From positions 987,516-1,051,515 of the forward strand of contig VWZF01007068.1 in assembly GCA_013396755.1 (NCBI GenBank): a stretch of 64,000 nt of DNA, written 5' to 3'. Below, piece by piece: positions 48,401-60,535 of the stretch. The notes beneath the pieces are model-generated. The model was not told where the DNA came from and ran no database searches. It was given only the letters and a program-made list of their open reading frames with translations. The position numbers were made by a program, and so were the translations under genes. Each line of letters starts with the position of its first letter. Within the stretch, counting starts at the first letter, position 1. This DNA comes from Sclerurus mexicanus. Taxonomy: Eukaryota; Chordata; Aves; Passeriformes; Furnariidae.

Positions 48401-51400
48401 CTTGCTTCCATGTAACTTCTGGAGTTGTTTGTTATTCAGAAATGGCAAATCAAGTGAGGGTAAAAACTGAGTATTATTGAAAAATAGGTGCTGCACAGTT
48501 TCATCCTTCCTTATGACTTGATTTTCTCATGTGATGTTTGAGGTGATGCCTATCTGCAGTTTGTGCATTACACCATTTTGCTACTTAACACAGCTGTGTA
48601 GGTTGTAGGACACTTAGATATTATGGATGTGAATGTGGTATGGACTTTAATCCCCAGAGCAATGATTTTTCAGTCTTTCCTGTTTTGCAAGTGTTTAAAC
48701 TTTTTCTAAATGGAATGCGAATCATGAAATGGTAAAGATAAACTTAGTGGTAAGGAAACTGATTTTCAAAGCAATTTGTGAGAGATAACTAAGAAATAAT
48801 TGAATCAAAAGCTTAGGAACCTACACATAGTGAGAAGTCAGCAGTGAGAAAGAAGGCAGAGTGTGTGACTGTGGAAGATTAACTGGGGTTTTCTGGGGTT
48901 ATGTGCCTTGCAATGCAGCTGTTGTTTTGACAGTACCTTTTCTAAACATTTTTTAAGATACTTGGTCTTCCTTAGTTTTGAGCAGTAAATGGATCTTCTT
49001 CAATACTGCTGAGTGAGGGTTGAGGAGTGCCCAGACTTCCCAGTGCTTTTTCAGTTTCACTGTTGTACATGTTGCACAAATGTTTTAGCGGTATAGCTCA
49101 TTTTATTAACTGCAGTAGAAAAAGGTTGTTACTTCAATTTCCTAATGAAAAACTAAGTGACAGTTTTTCTGAATTTAGGTACTTCAGGTGCTGAAGGAAA
49201 AGATTTCTTTGCTCCCTGACAGCCACAGGGATGCTTTAGCAGCTGACATTGATTCAATCATGTACACAACAGAAGGAGATGTTCGCATTTACTATGATGA
49301 TGATGGTATGTTTAGAATCCTAAAACATTTCAGCAATGAGCAGTCTGATTTCCTGGTTTTGCCACTAAGCAGATTTTTTCCTTAAAGATCTGTTTTTCAG
49401 TACTTTTTCTCTTTTCATGTTTTTCTATTTGAGTTCCTTTATATATAATTTCTCAATTTCTTTTTAAACCAAAACCAAAATATTATTGTTAATACTTCAT
49501 GGTACTATTTTGACTTCTGCTTACGTTTTGGTTATTCTTCTTATGTACAGATTTTTATATTATTAGTCCTTAGCAATCTGAAACCACTAAAATATAATTA
49601 TTCTACTATATGTTGAAAGCTGTTTGCTTCAACAATGAAAATACATCCTCCAAGAAGAATAATGAGGGCTGGATAATGAAATAAATTTTGCTGTTCTAGT
49701 CTTGTTTCATGGAATATACTTTGTTGTAGGACTCACTCCTTGATTGTTTTTTTTAAAGTTAGTGATGAGCTCAGACAAGTTTTTCTTTTGGTTGTATACC
49801 AACAGAACCATAGTTCTGTTCACTGTCAGACACAGCTGAGATGATTTGTAGTCTAAACATGAGCCTTCCATTGAGCATTTCAAGTTGAAATCAAAAGTCA
49901 GACCCAGTGAGCTTTTTTCCTGATTTGGGAGATAGGGATTTTTCCCCCCTTAGATTGTTCCTGAGTTTGAACTACTCTATGTACTTTATCATATCAGTAG
50001 TTAGCTTTGGACCTTTTGGGAACCAGCTTTTTTCATAATATACAGTGTCATGCCACACTCATGCTGAAATACATACTTTTCTACAGAGTATTGTTATTGT
50101 TGCCAAACAGCATGAATGTGGCTTCAAATGGCTTTATCACTCATTATTCTATCCTGTATTCTTTGTGGCTGAAGTCGACTGTCCTTCCAGGGTCTCCCTA
50201 GAATATATGCTAGGTAGCAAATAGGAGTATTTGACCAAAGAGAAACATGAGGTCTAACTAATTGCTTTGATTTATTTCCAACAGGAAGAAAGTTTGTTAG
50301 CATCCTGATGTGTTTCTGGTATCTGAATGGTGCTAGTCTACCTGATGAAGTACCAGGTGGAGCCAAAGTTTTTCAGGTTGTGTTTGGAGATGAAAGCACA
50401 AAAGAAAAAAAACATCTTCTAACAGCAAACTATGAGTAAGTTTACTTGTCCCTTTTTCCCCCCCCACATACATGTGCTAGCTATGTGGTAAGCAATTCTG
50501 TAAGCATTCACACTGTGCCAGTGCAGAACCCAATGTGTTTCAATTTACCCTGTTTCTAATCTAAGTTCATTCTCATCCAGCTTTCCAGTTTTGATTTTAG
50601 GGCCAATTTTTTTAAATACCCCTCAAAGTCATTATGTTGTTACCTTGTTTCTGAGTTGACATTAATGGGAACTTTCTCTGTCAGGAAGAGCAGTATTTGG
50701 AGCACTCAATGAGGATTCTGATCCTTGCCTGTACTGCTCCTGCAGCTTTCAGGAAATAGGCTAGTTCTTGTTTTGCACTTTTTGTAGCACAGCTAACAGC
50801 AAATACAGTCAAGCCAAGCAGTTAAGTGTAGTGCTGTTGACTTGTCACTTCCCCACAAAAATCAGAATTGCAATTAGTTGAAAAAGTAGCTCATGAAAGA
50901 GGAAATTATTTAGCCCAATGCTTCCTGCAGAAAGGCAGAACAAAGCAAGCATCACCTGGTATTCAAATAATTCATGCCACTGATCCAAGCCTTCAAAGTG
51001 CACATGAGGTAGATGGATTTTCATAGGAATGCTTGTAAATAATGTCTGTATTGGTGTACTGATGTCAGAGCAGTGCATCTGTGCAGTTGGCAAAATGTAC
51101 TGAAAATAAGAGTCTCAGAAGTTGGGAGAAGTGAGGATTTTTGTGTGAGAAATGCAGAATGATCAATGATTTCTACACCCACATCTGAAATGAAACGTAT
51201 GGCGTCTACTTGATGAGGAGCTCTGATACAAAGGTAACACTTATGAGGGCAGCAGTGCCTTTTGCCTGGATGGATTTTTGTGGGTCCATCCCTTAGCTGA
51301 ATTCAGCGTCTTCCTTAGAGTTAGAGGCTTCTGGGGTTCCATTAATCTTAAGAGCCTTCTCTTAAAGCCTAAATATCTTCCCAGTCCCCAGCAGAGAGAT

Positions 51401-52285
51401 CTTTGCAAGTATGTGTTCTTAATCGAAACACAAATGGGCAAAGACACTGCAGGCCTTGGAAGGCCAGTGTTGAGGTTTTGGGTATCTGAAGAAGACTGCT
51501 TGCAGGAGTGGATTTACATGGAATTGCAAAGCATGATGTTATACTGCTCTTGTCCATGATATGCAGGTTATTTAGGAGCATGAATATTCAGCTTGAAGCT
51601 CACGCTTATCTTTAGATGGCAAACAGTGAAAGCTGACATGCTCAGAGAGGAAGGCATTAATAACTACCAAAGGCAGAAGAAGATTCTTTAAAAATAGGAG
51701 TGGATGTTTTCATTTTCCTGTTGTTTTCTTTCAGGGCGATTCAGTGCTACTGTTAACTTGATCTTTGATGTAGTTCTGAAAATATATTACTTTTTAAAGT
51801 ATTGTTCAGTAAAAATGAAAATTTTCAAGCAGAATGTGTAGCACATGATTTCCCTTCACAATGTAATTAGCATCCCATTAAACGAAACCCTTTATTTACA
51901 GATGAAGATCTGCCACAAAGCTTTATTCATAGTTACTGCTGTGAAAAGGCAGTGCTTTCTTGATATAAGGGTCTCTACTGTTTCTGCTTGATCCTGTCTG
52001 TGGGATCTGAACCAAAACACTCTGAAGTCTGTGCATTTTGTTTCTAACTATAGAAATAATATTTATCTTCCATTTCAGGGCATAAGCAGCTTTTACAGGA
52101 ATAACTTTGAAGTAAAATATTTTGTCATGACTTCTTGTTGTATTAGTAGCTCTATAAGATTAAGCAAATTTTAACAGCTCTTCACTTACTATCTTTCCTT
52201 TTCCAGGTTCCAAAGGGAGTTTACAGAAGGAGCAAAACCAGACTGGACAATTACACGTATTGAACATCCAAGGCTATTAGAGTAA
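45321..52285 (+). CDS. MAIP1: MAIP1 (C2orf47), matrix AAA peptidase interacting protein 1, 5'-incomplete
   Basis: Coding exons: 45321-45425 (partial), 47335-47406, 49179-49305, 50285-50435, 52207-52285; 534 bases, 177 residues plus TAA. Phases agree and introns are GT-AG. Human MAIP1 has 291 residues; the missing part is the N-terminus lost at the 45320 gap. MAIP1 is a mitochondrial matrix protein that binds the m-AAA protease AFG3L2 and protects the calcium uniporter subunit EMRE during its import and maturation; its core resembles the Tim44/MBA1 fold. Matching landmarks: 'WLRTRFYYLLIRLYFDQEFS', 'VEEFTRGAKQ|AFSVVSKLL', 'SLLPDSHRDALAADIDSI', 'RKFVSILMCFWYL', 'GAKVFQVVFG' and the C-terminus 'FQREFTEGAKPDWTITRIEH'. 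Head to head with TYW5. Confidence 0.96.
45512..46044 (-). mobile_element. CR1 LINE fragment in MAIP1 intron 1
   Basis: The left edge 'aatcacagaatcaggttggg' and 'catctggtccaacctccctg' is the CR1 3' end in reverse. On the minus strand 45608-45841 encodes the CR1 reverse transcriptase C-terminus ('NVRKNFFTVQVTEHWNRLTR'). The right part reads 'aggctgaacaggcccagttc' and 'gaggtgctccagacccccag', also CR1. Confidence 0.92.
46045..46335 (-). mobile_element. Second CR1 LINE fragment, different subfamily
   Basis: The minus strand encodes another reverse transcriptase C-terminus ('DIRTNFFTERVVKHWKGLSR', 'EVAEPASLEALKERPD') immediately next to the first copy. Having two ORF ends side by side means two insertions, one nested or adjacent, not one element. 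Confidence 0.88.
47335..47406 (+). CDS. MAIP1: MAIP1 exon 2
   Basis: 24 codons 'AFSVVSKLLSQRKLDLLDGL' plus 'VSAE'. Acceptor is a T run ending 'ttttttggtag', donor 'gcagag|gtaaat'. Confidence 0.96.
49179..49305 (+). CDS. MAIP1: MAIP1 exon 3
   Basis: 127 bases from 'VLQVLKEKISLLPDS' to 'GDVRIYYDDD'. Acceptor 'ttctgaatttag', donor 'gatg|gtatgt'. Reading past the donor gives a chance extension to 49385 that is not protein. Confidence 0.96.
50285..50435 (+). CDS. MAIP1: MAIP1 exon 4
   Basis: 151 bases from 'GRKFVSILMCFWYLNGASLP' to 'KEKKHLLTANY'. Acceptor 'tttatttccaacag', donor 'tatga|gtaagt'; the last Glu codon is completed by exon 5. Confidence 0.96.
52207..52285 (+). CDS. MAIP1: MAIP1 exon 5 (last)
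   Basis: Encodes 'FQREFTEGAKPDWTITRIEH' and 'PRLLE' with TAA at 52283-52285. Acceptor 'tcctttccag'. Length and end agree with human. Confidence 0.97.
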
Positions 52286-52459
52286 ATGCCTTCTACAGCC
52301 TTTTTATATACCATCGTAAATGTTCTGATGAAACAAATATCAGGCTTTTTTGCGTCTCTTTTTTTCCTTCTTGCCCTTTTCTCCAAAAGAGGGATGAATT
52401 TTGGATGTTTGATTTTGAAAAATTGTTTCTGAAACTTCTGCACTGGGCTGCAGTATTAC

Positions 52460-52465
52460 AATAAA
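52460..52465 (+). promoter_or_regulatory. Poly(A) signal of MAIP1
   Basis: AATAAA 175 bases after the stop codon, followed by T/G-containing sequence ('gccttttccctgg'). It is the first signal downstream and gives a short 3' UTR. Confidence 0.75.
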
Positions 52466-54425
52466 GCCTTTTCCCTGGAACAGGCTAGTACAAATTTAAT
52501 TGGTTCCAATGCTTATCCAAGGCATTTAGACAGCAGTTTCACTCAGGCTGGTGTTATGGACATGTCAACTTCTTACATTCTGAGAAAAAATGGTAGTATT
52601 TGAAGATAACACTTTAATGGCTGATGGCCCTTCGAGTCACTTTCCTATGGTTTTGTTTTTTTCCCTAGGGACTGTACAATATATAACTGAATAATATGCA
52701 AGAGGAAATAGAGGTAGATGGACTTCTTAGATTGTCTGGCCTCAGCAGTTCATTTTGAGGTAATCTTGCTTTTGAGTATGTTTTGAGATTAAGAAAGTTA
52801 GAGCCATTATCAGTATTTGCTACAGGATTAGAGTAAGAAAAAGATTTTATCATTGCACTGGGAAAATGCATCAAAGAGATATATATGCTTTGAAAAATTA
52901 ACCCGTTCCTTTCAATTCAGTAACATATAGGCAATTCCAAGTTTAGAGGTTTATGAAAGAAAAATCATATGAAAACATGAGTTGGAAAGAGGTCCTGACA
53001 GTTAAGTTAAATGAAGTCCTCTGTTTGAAATGTGTGTTAAAAAAATTACCAAATCCTTAAAATTAGATGTTGCAAGTGAACACTTTCCCAGTTCTTACTT
53101 TATCTCTGGTTTCTGGAACAAGAGAATCATAGTGTAAGTAGCTTGAGGCTTTTATATGAAAACCAACAGGAGATCATCGTAACAGGTGTTTTCATCCCCT
53201 ATATCAACTTCAAATATAAAGCTAACTTTCTCCCCAGGTACGTTGTAGACACTAGTGAAGTGTTTAGAAAGTGGAAAGTATAATTACTATGATTCCCAGT
53301 AGCTGTGATTGAAAAGTATAAATTAACATTTTCCATAGTTCAGCTCTTTTGATCCAGTGATTTAATGAGAGGAATATTTAAAGTTTATCAACAAGTTTTT
53401 AATGTCAAATCTTGGCAAAGTAAGTACACCATTTTGTTCAGCCTTAGCAGCAGCAGCCTGGCCTTATAATGGAGAATTTGTGTTTTGTTCTCTGGACAAA
53501 GTTCAGTGGTGACAGAGCACCTTTTCTTCAGGGGAGGAACAGAATTATGTATAGATAGCCATTGTGTATGGAATGTCAGTCTGGAAAAGTCTGAGGCCAA
53601 GTGAAAAATGTTTATTATTCTGCGGACCATTTGCTGGAGAGATCCTCGATGGTGGGATGTCCAGTTTGACCCTGAATCATGTGCTGCAAAAAGCTGCCAA
53701 CAGGCTTATTTGACAGACTAACAAGAGAAAAAGCAGAACACTTAGTGAAGTGTATAGATGCACTTCTGAAAGAAGTCATTATGATGGAGCAAAGGAAGAC
53801 AAAAGCCAGTGAAGCCATCTTTATCTTCAGAAGTGTCTGCTTTCATGTTTAAGTAACATAAGTCTATTCAGAAACACTGGCATATCTTAGTTTTTTATTT
53901 GGGTTACTGTATTAGTATCTTTTTTGTTTGATTGGATGTATCAAAACAGGAGTGTCTGTCATGACAGATGAAGAATTACTCATGAGTGCTCCATTTGTGG
54001 TTGCAAAGGCAAAGTAGACCCCTTTGTATGACTTATAGTGAAATTGGTTTGGTTTGTTCACTATAAAATTGTGACTTGATACAAACATACTCCAAATTGA
54101 TAACACAGTTTTGCTGCAGAAGATGCAGTTGGAAATTTACATGTACTGTTTTGTTCTTTTGAAGTTGTGTGTATCTTGTGTGTTGGGGCCAGAGGGGGCA
54201 GTGGTTGGATGTTTGTGTTTTATGGTGTCTCTAATCTTCATTTCAAAAATTATCCTGGAGAATGCAAATCTCCATCAGACACGGAACTACCTGTGGCCTT
54301 ATTGCATCATAAATAAATCAGAAAGGCACATAAATTACCAAACTTACTGTATTGGAAATTGGTCTCCCACAGTGAATAAAACTGGTGTAATTAAACTGGA
54401 TTTGTAGTCTAATACTGGTTTCAGA

Positions 54426-54482
54426 AGAAAAAACACCACCATCACCCCACCCCAAAAAACCACCACAAACAACCCCAAACCC
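54426..54482 (-). repeat. A/C-rich low-complexity tract
   Basis: 'aaaaaaccaccacaaacaac' and neighbours: the same kind of T/G tract as elsewhere, in the opposite orientation. Confidence 0.7.
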
Positions 54483-57400
54483 GACTTGTAAGTAACAGAC
54501 AAATGGACAGCTTAAAGTAGAGGACACTGAAGTTTATAGGAAGGTTTGACTCCTTTTTACCTGTCATCCATAAATTCTCTGTCATAAGTGTGATCATCAT
54601 AGCAATTAATCAGACTGAAGTGAATGTCACTGAAGGGAGTTTGTCATGGAATCCACATTTTCTCTCAGTAAGTGCTTTTCTTCTGTGTCATTTGTTCAGG
54701 CCAGATGAGAACTTCTGGTTTCTATGGTGCCATCCAGAAGCAGCAATAAAAAAATGTATTTAGTTTCCTCAAATGAGTATATTTCTATATGCTGTCAAGG
54801 TTGTCTCAAATTCCTATGGCAAAAGGGTCACACAAGGTGTCTGGACTATAATTTTACAGGGGATGGAGTTTCAAAGTACCACATTCTTCTCCCCTTTGAG
54901 AAGCTGTGTTTCTTTAGGTTCACGTGGAATTTGGGAAGCCTTAATTTTTCATTTGTTCATCCTAAACTGTGGTTGTGTTTAATAATTCCTGACAGCTGCT
55001 TAGCACAATTTCAATGCATGTGCCTAAATCTTAACAAGCACTAATTAAATCTGGCCAACAAAACCTGCATTAATTCGCACACCCCACTCACCAGTAGATG
55101 GCCTTGGTCACAAAGCTATTGTGGCTGGGAAGTGACTGGTGTCAATGAGAGTGTTAGCCGGGTAGAGAATGGTAGAGGCATTAAGTGCTATTCAAATCAT
55201 TTAGACTTGTCTTACGGAAAAGTCTTGATATTTATACTGGCTTTCATCCCTAGTCAATGATAGTATCTTGTGTTCTCTCTGCAGTGCCTGCCCATTTTAT
55301 AGTGGCAGTTTATCAGTGTTCTTGATATGGGAAAGATGTGTTGTATCTGTGAATTCACATGGACACCTCAGTGCTTATTGTGGTTCCTTTTCCTCCTGTC
55401 CCAGCATTGCCTGATTACTTCAGGGGGCACATTCAACTTTCTCCAGGTTTTAAGGCATGTTCAAGCTTGACCTTACCATCACTTCAGGTTATATTCAGTA
55501 GTAATAGCGGTGTTTGTCACAGTAGTGACCATACTCCTTCAAAACTTCACCACTCATGTGCGTCTCTCTTTTGTGCTGTGTTTAAACTTGATTTCTGCCC
55601 TGTGTGCTTCATTGGCTGCAGGTGGAGGCATTGAGATCCTTTGCAGGTTGCAGTCACGTGATGGGTCACAACTTACAAGAGATGGGATACAAGTGTGTGT
55701 GGTGGGAAGTGGTTTTAGTTTCATCCTGTCCTCGTCCATGGGTGTGATAGCTGATCTCTAAGCACTGGACCATGTGTGGGCACAGGAATAGGTATGTAGC
55801 TGTTTAAAAAGCAAACATTGCCTACGCAGCTGTGCTTTGTTCTTCTAAGGGAAAGGCAGCTGGGGCAAATGGAGTTGCACAGTGAGTCACAGGGGTTCCC
55901 CTCCTTGTCTTTTATCATTTTCTATTGCTGATGTGCTAGTCTTTTGGATTTTTACAGTCCTGCCAAATAGGATGGAGGTTAAGTAAGTTGCTGTGTGAAT
56001 CTATGGCACTGTTGAAAACATCCCATTAATCCCAATGCTTAAAGGTATTTTGTCTGACTTCAGTGATGTGTGCTTTTCCTAAAATATGGCTCTCCTATTG
56101 AAGTTGATGGGGAAACTATCAGGCATTTTAACGGGAGCAGACTGCAACTTTTTTTCTGCCTTTGAAGTTACTCTGTCAGAAATAGAAAGAAGCTAAAATT
56201 AAACATGCTGTAGTTTCTTTTGTGCCATTTCATCCCTTCTCTGGCTGTCACAGAGCAAGGCTTTTGATAAGTGAGCTTGGTACTGTAGTGCCAAGGGAGC
56301 CACTATGAGGGAAAAGAGCAGGACAGCAAAGCCAAGTGCTGAGGAGATGGCATTTCACCAAGGATGCAGCCCTTTGCATTAAGGACATGGGCTGTTTGGA
56401 AACAAGTGGTGACTTGAATGTTCCTCTAAACTATATTTTGCAGTTGACAGTAATCTTTTATACAGAAAGCTCTACTTCTACTCAAATGTGCATACAGGGA
56501 AGAAATCTGAGCTTCCAGGATTAGAGCTGAAGTCCTACCTTAAGTTTGCAGGGATTTCATAGTCTGACTGAAGATGCATGAAAGAGGCTGGCTGGGATAA
56601 ATCAGAGCAACTAACAGGCTGTTTATGCCTTACACTAATTAGCAGCTGGCACATCCCTAGAAATTGGGAATGAAAAAGGGGAGAGGCAGGGGTAATGCTT
56701 TGGTAATACTTCTTTTCTGAGCTTTCTGCAGCCTCTTGGCAAGTGCAGCATCCATACTTTAAGTCCTGCAGAAGCAGAAGTTTCAGTGGTGCAATTAGAT
56801 TAGGTGGGTACCTTGTTACAGCCCAGGGGTTTGTCGGAAAGTTGGTTTCTGTATTTGCCGATGGTGTCAGTTGTTTGAGGACCTTTGTCGTTCTTACCTG
56901 CAGTGTAGCCAAACAGGGGCATTACTGATAATGTTATTTTTTTGTAATGTTTGTTTTGTTTCTTGCATATAAATAATACTTTGGGAAATATTTTTATTGA
57001 GGGTCTGCAATATAAAGTGGCAGACAAGCTAATGAAAATGAATTTTTGTCGTCTAGAATTCATGCCATGTAAGGTGTTGACCGCTTAACAGGTGGAGATC
57101 TAATCACTACTGGTGTGATTGAGGTGGAGGTCAAGTCATGAAGAGGTCTGGTTGGACTGGCAGCTGCCTGGAGTCTTTCATTTCTGTATGCTCAAAGTAC
57201 ATATATTATTAAAATCTCTAATAAGCTTAGTCAGGTACTTCGCCCTTTTTAATTATCAGTGGGGTCACTGTCCCCTAGGCCTACCTCAGGCTCAGCTCCC
57301 TAATTGCAGAACTTTCTGAGCTGTTAGCCTGTTTCCTATATTTTTGCCTTTAGTGTCATTAGGCCACTTTTTTTTTTTCCCCTCACATAAGAGGTATTTT

Positions 57401-57780
57401 TCATAAGGTAGAACAGTAGAGAGATTGCTGATCCTCTGGGTGTATTACGCCTTGCTTGTTGGTATAGGAATTCTGTATGGACTTCTGCTGAGGTGTGCTC
57501 TCAGCAGGCATCATTCCTGCTGTTGTAGTTCAGTCTCTGTGTGATTTCCATCTTTCCATCCAGCCCTCTGTCTGAGAAAGTAGTAAAACGTTTGTACAAG
57601 TCCTTGGAAAGATGTTAGAATCATTGTGGCTTGAATAGTAAACTGTTAGATTGTGTATCTACCTACAAGTTTCATAAGCAAATCTACAGATCCTATGTTG
57701 AGTTTGAATGCATATCAGCTGCATTAAAACAGTAATTATAATAAAGTCTTAGGCAGCTTGAGTTCTTCTGTAAGGGAGGG

Positions 57781-57850
57781 CTTTTTTTGTTGTTCACATT
57801 GTTCTGTGGTGGGTTTTGTTTGTATATTGTTTCTTTTTTTTTTTTTGTTC
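57781..57850 (+). repeat. T-rich low-complexity tract
   Basis: Long T runs with scattered G, ending in a run of about 13 T at 57834-57846. Confidence 0.65.
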
Positions 57851-60489
57851 TCTTAAACACGAGCAGTTAGTCAAGGCTAAAGAGAGTGTTCCATTGATAA
57901 GAGATAGTATAGGCATCTAAGGGAAAAGTGAATTCTGTATCTGCTTGGTCATTTTTGCCTATTTCATGTTCTACTTTGAGATTCTGTGTCAGAAAGAAGT
58001 GTTTTTTTTAATGCCAGATTGGTAAGTTTGCTGACTTTCTCTGCTGCAGAGACTGTTGTTTCCTGATGTAATTATTTGCATGTATTTTGCCCTGTTTTCT
58101 GCCAGTACAGCTCATGCTGCAGGGTCTCCTGCAATGTATAATTTAATCTCCTTTCATTTCATTGAAGTATATGGATTTCAGCAGGGGTGGCTGGGTGCAG
58201 GTTAGTGCCTGCATTATACTGGTGATCTGCTTAAGTGATCTAATGGCTCCTTCTGGAAAAATAGGTGAAATTATAATAGCAGAAGTAGAGAGAGGAAGGG
58301 GATCAGAGGTGGATGTTAAGGCCAGATTCACCTACAGAGGAAGCTGTATGTATTCTGTCTCTAGAGCAGAAGCTGTAACAGTCCTGAAATAACAGTAAGT
58401 TTAGAAAAACTGAGAAAAATAAAAACATTGTGAGAAAGTGAATGTTCTGACTGGATGGTGTTCTCTCAGCTAAAAGGCCAGAAACTTCCCTAACAACTGA
58501 GACAAGGAGAATTTCTTGTAGGATTCCAGGGTGGTGTCCTGGTTATCAGGAAGAAACAAAGTCTGAAGGATTTACAGTGTCTGGCCTCAGTTGTGAGGGA
58601 GATCTTCAGAACACTTTGCAAAGTGAAGACACATGTGCTGAAGCCTTCATTTGCAAAAACCCAGGATTACTTCTCTCCAGCAGTAGTCAGTGCCTTCTCA
58701 GGAGACTGTTCAATGTTCAATGTGAAGTCAAATGGTCTTTATGTTTTTCTACTTATTTAATGTTATGCAGCCCTCTTCCTTCCTAACCTTTTGGCAGATC
58801 TAGCAGTGGCTGTTTGGGGAGAGTAGCTGGTGATAGTCATTCACAGATGCATTAATCCCACTGGAGTCTCAGAATTATTTGATTGTCTTTTCTCAAGAAT
58901 CGTGGTGTTTCTCATAGCCTAACCAGAGCTGAGCACAGTGCTCAGATGAGCCTGCTGTGTTTATGTGGTGATGGAATAATTTCCTCTAGTTTCACACTTG
59001 TATTTATGAATTCTCAAGCTTAGTTTGCAGGATCTCATTTCTTCTGTTAAGCATAGTACCAAGGAGTACTTGAGATTTCTGCCAAGCATTCTTCCTGACC
59101 CTGTGTGTGACCAATAGGGATTTCTTTCCTTGTTCCATTGGGGGTTTTTGTCCAATCGCACATTACCACTGTAGTCTGTTTTCCCCTTGTTTTTAACCTT
59201 GTGTGTTCCTAATCTTTGTATTAGATTCAGTATGCTTTTCTATTCTTTCTTGTTCCTTTTGATTTCTTTATGGTGCATTAAGAGATTATTTCTTTCATCT
59301 TGTGCCCAGAAAAAAAGATAAAATCTGTGTTTCAAAGATTATGCCCAAAGCTACTTAAAAAAAAAGGTTTGCTGATTCAGACATTCAGAAAATGCCAGAG
59401 GAAGGGCAGCATTAGTTTCCTGTACTCAGATTTTCATGAGCTCTTATCTTGCTGCCTGTCTACATGTCTCTGCTGGGACAGGCACAGCTGTGTCCCTTGA
59501 AGTCAAGGCCTGTCTAGATGGAAGTGATTCTGAAAATTGACTAGAGTACATGTCACAGTGTGTGCCCCCCCTGCGCACATCTCTGGTTGTATTCTTATGT
59601 AAATCGGTACCCTAACTCTCAATACAGTTTATTTGATACGTAAAAATTTCCGTGTCCATTCAAGCACTAATCCAGCCAATTGTTTGAGCACAAAAGACCT
59701 AATTGTTTCCTATGGCTTCCCTGCTGCTTTACTAAGACAGCGCCTCTGCAACTTGTATTTACATGATCTTTCCTTATTGCTTAAATTTTTCTTAGACTTT
59801 CACTAGATATTTACTTAAAGAACCCTCCCTGTACCATTTGGGTGTAGAATGAGCTACAAAATAAAGAGGATTTTGAAAGGATTAATTGAGATACATAGTG
59901 TTGCTTGCTTACTTCTTAGCTGGTTTGCTGGGCTTTGTGGTTTGTGAGAGCTGTTGTGGGGGAGTTTTGAATTGCTTTCTCATCTCTTTTAATTTCTTGT
60001 TTGCATTCACAACAGGCTGCCTGTTTTAGTAGTCTGCTATATTTCTCCCCAGTGGACTATATTTCCTGTTTTCTTTGTGAACAACACCATATGTAATTGC
60101 TTTACAATTCTTGCTTTCTTCCTGAATGATTTGGGAACTATTTTGGAGCTTTTATCCAGATATACACTCCATTCCCAAGCATATGGGCTTTCTATGTTCC
60201 CAAGTTAGCACTGAACAAGACTTTTTTGAAATCTACGTATGCACTTGCACATATTGTTTTTTCTTGCCTGCATTTCTGTTGCATTTCTTTGTGGAGTCTT
60301 GACAACTCTTTGCTGATGTCACAGCCATTTGGAACACACAGGTATCTGAGGAAAGTGGCTTGGTGCTGTCACTTCAGTTATTCTTAAACTGGTATCCTGA
60401 TTATCGAAGACCACATCTAAATATACGGTCTTTGTGGGTTTGCTTGTGCTACTGTTTTATATGTCTTTGTTTGGGTTTGCTGGTTGTGC

Positions 60490-60535
60490 ATTGTGTTTTG
60501 GTTTGGGGTTTTTTGTTTGTTTGGTTTGGGTTTTT
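60490..60535 (+). repeat. T/G-rich low-complexity tract
   Basis: 'ttggtttggggttttttgtt' and 'gtttggtttgggttttt'. Same character as the tract at 21681. Confidence 0.7.

Larger units (their letters stand above)
45426..52206 (+). other. MAIP1: MAIP1 introns
   Basis: Four introns of about 1.9, 1.8, 1.0 and 1.8 kb. Intron 1 carries the two CR1 copies; a moderately GC-rich stretch around 47640-47920 in intron 2 has no recognised function. Confidence 0.8.
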
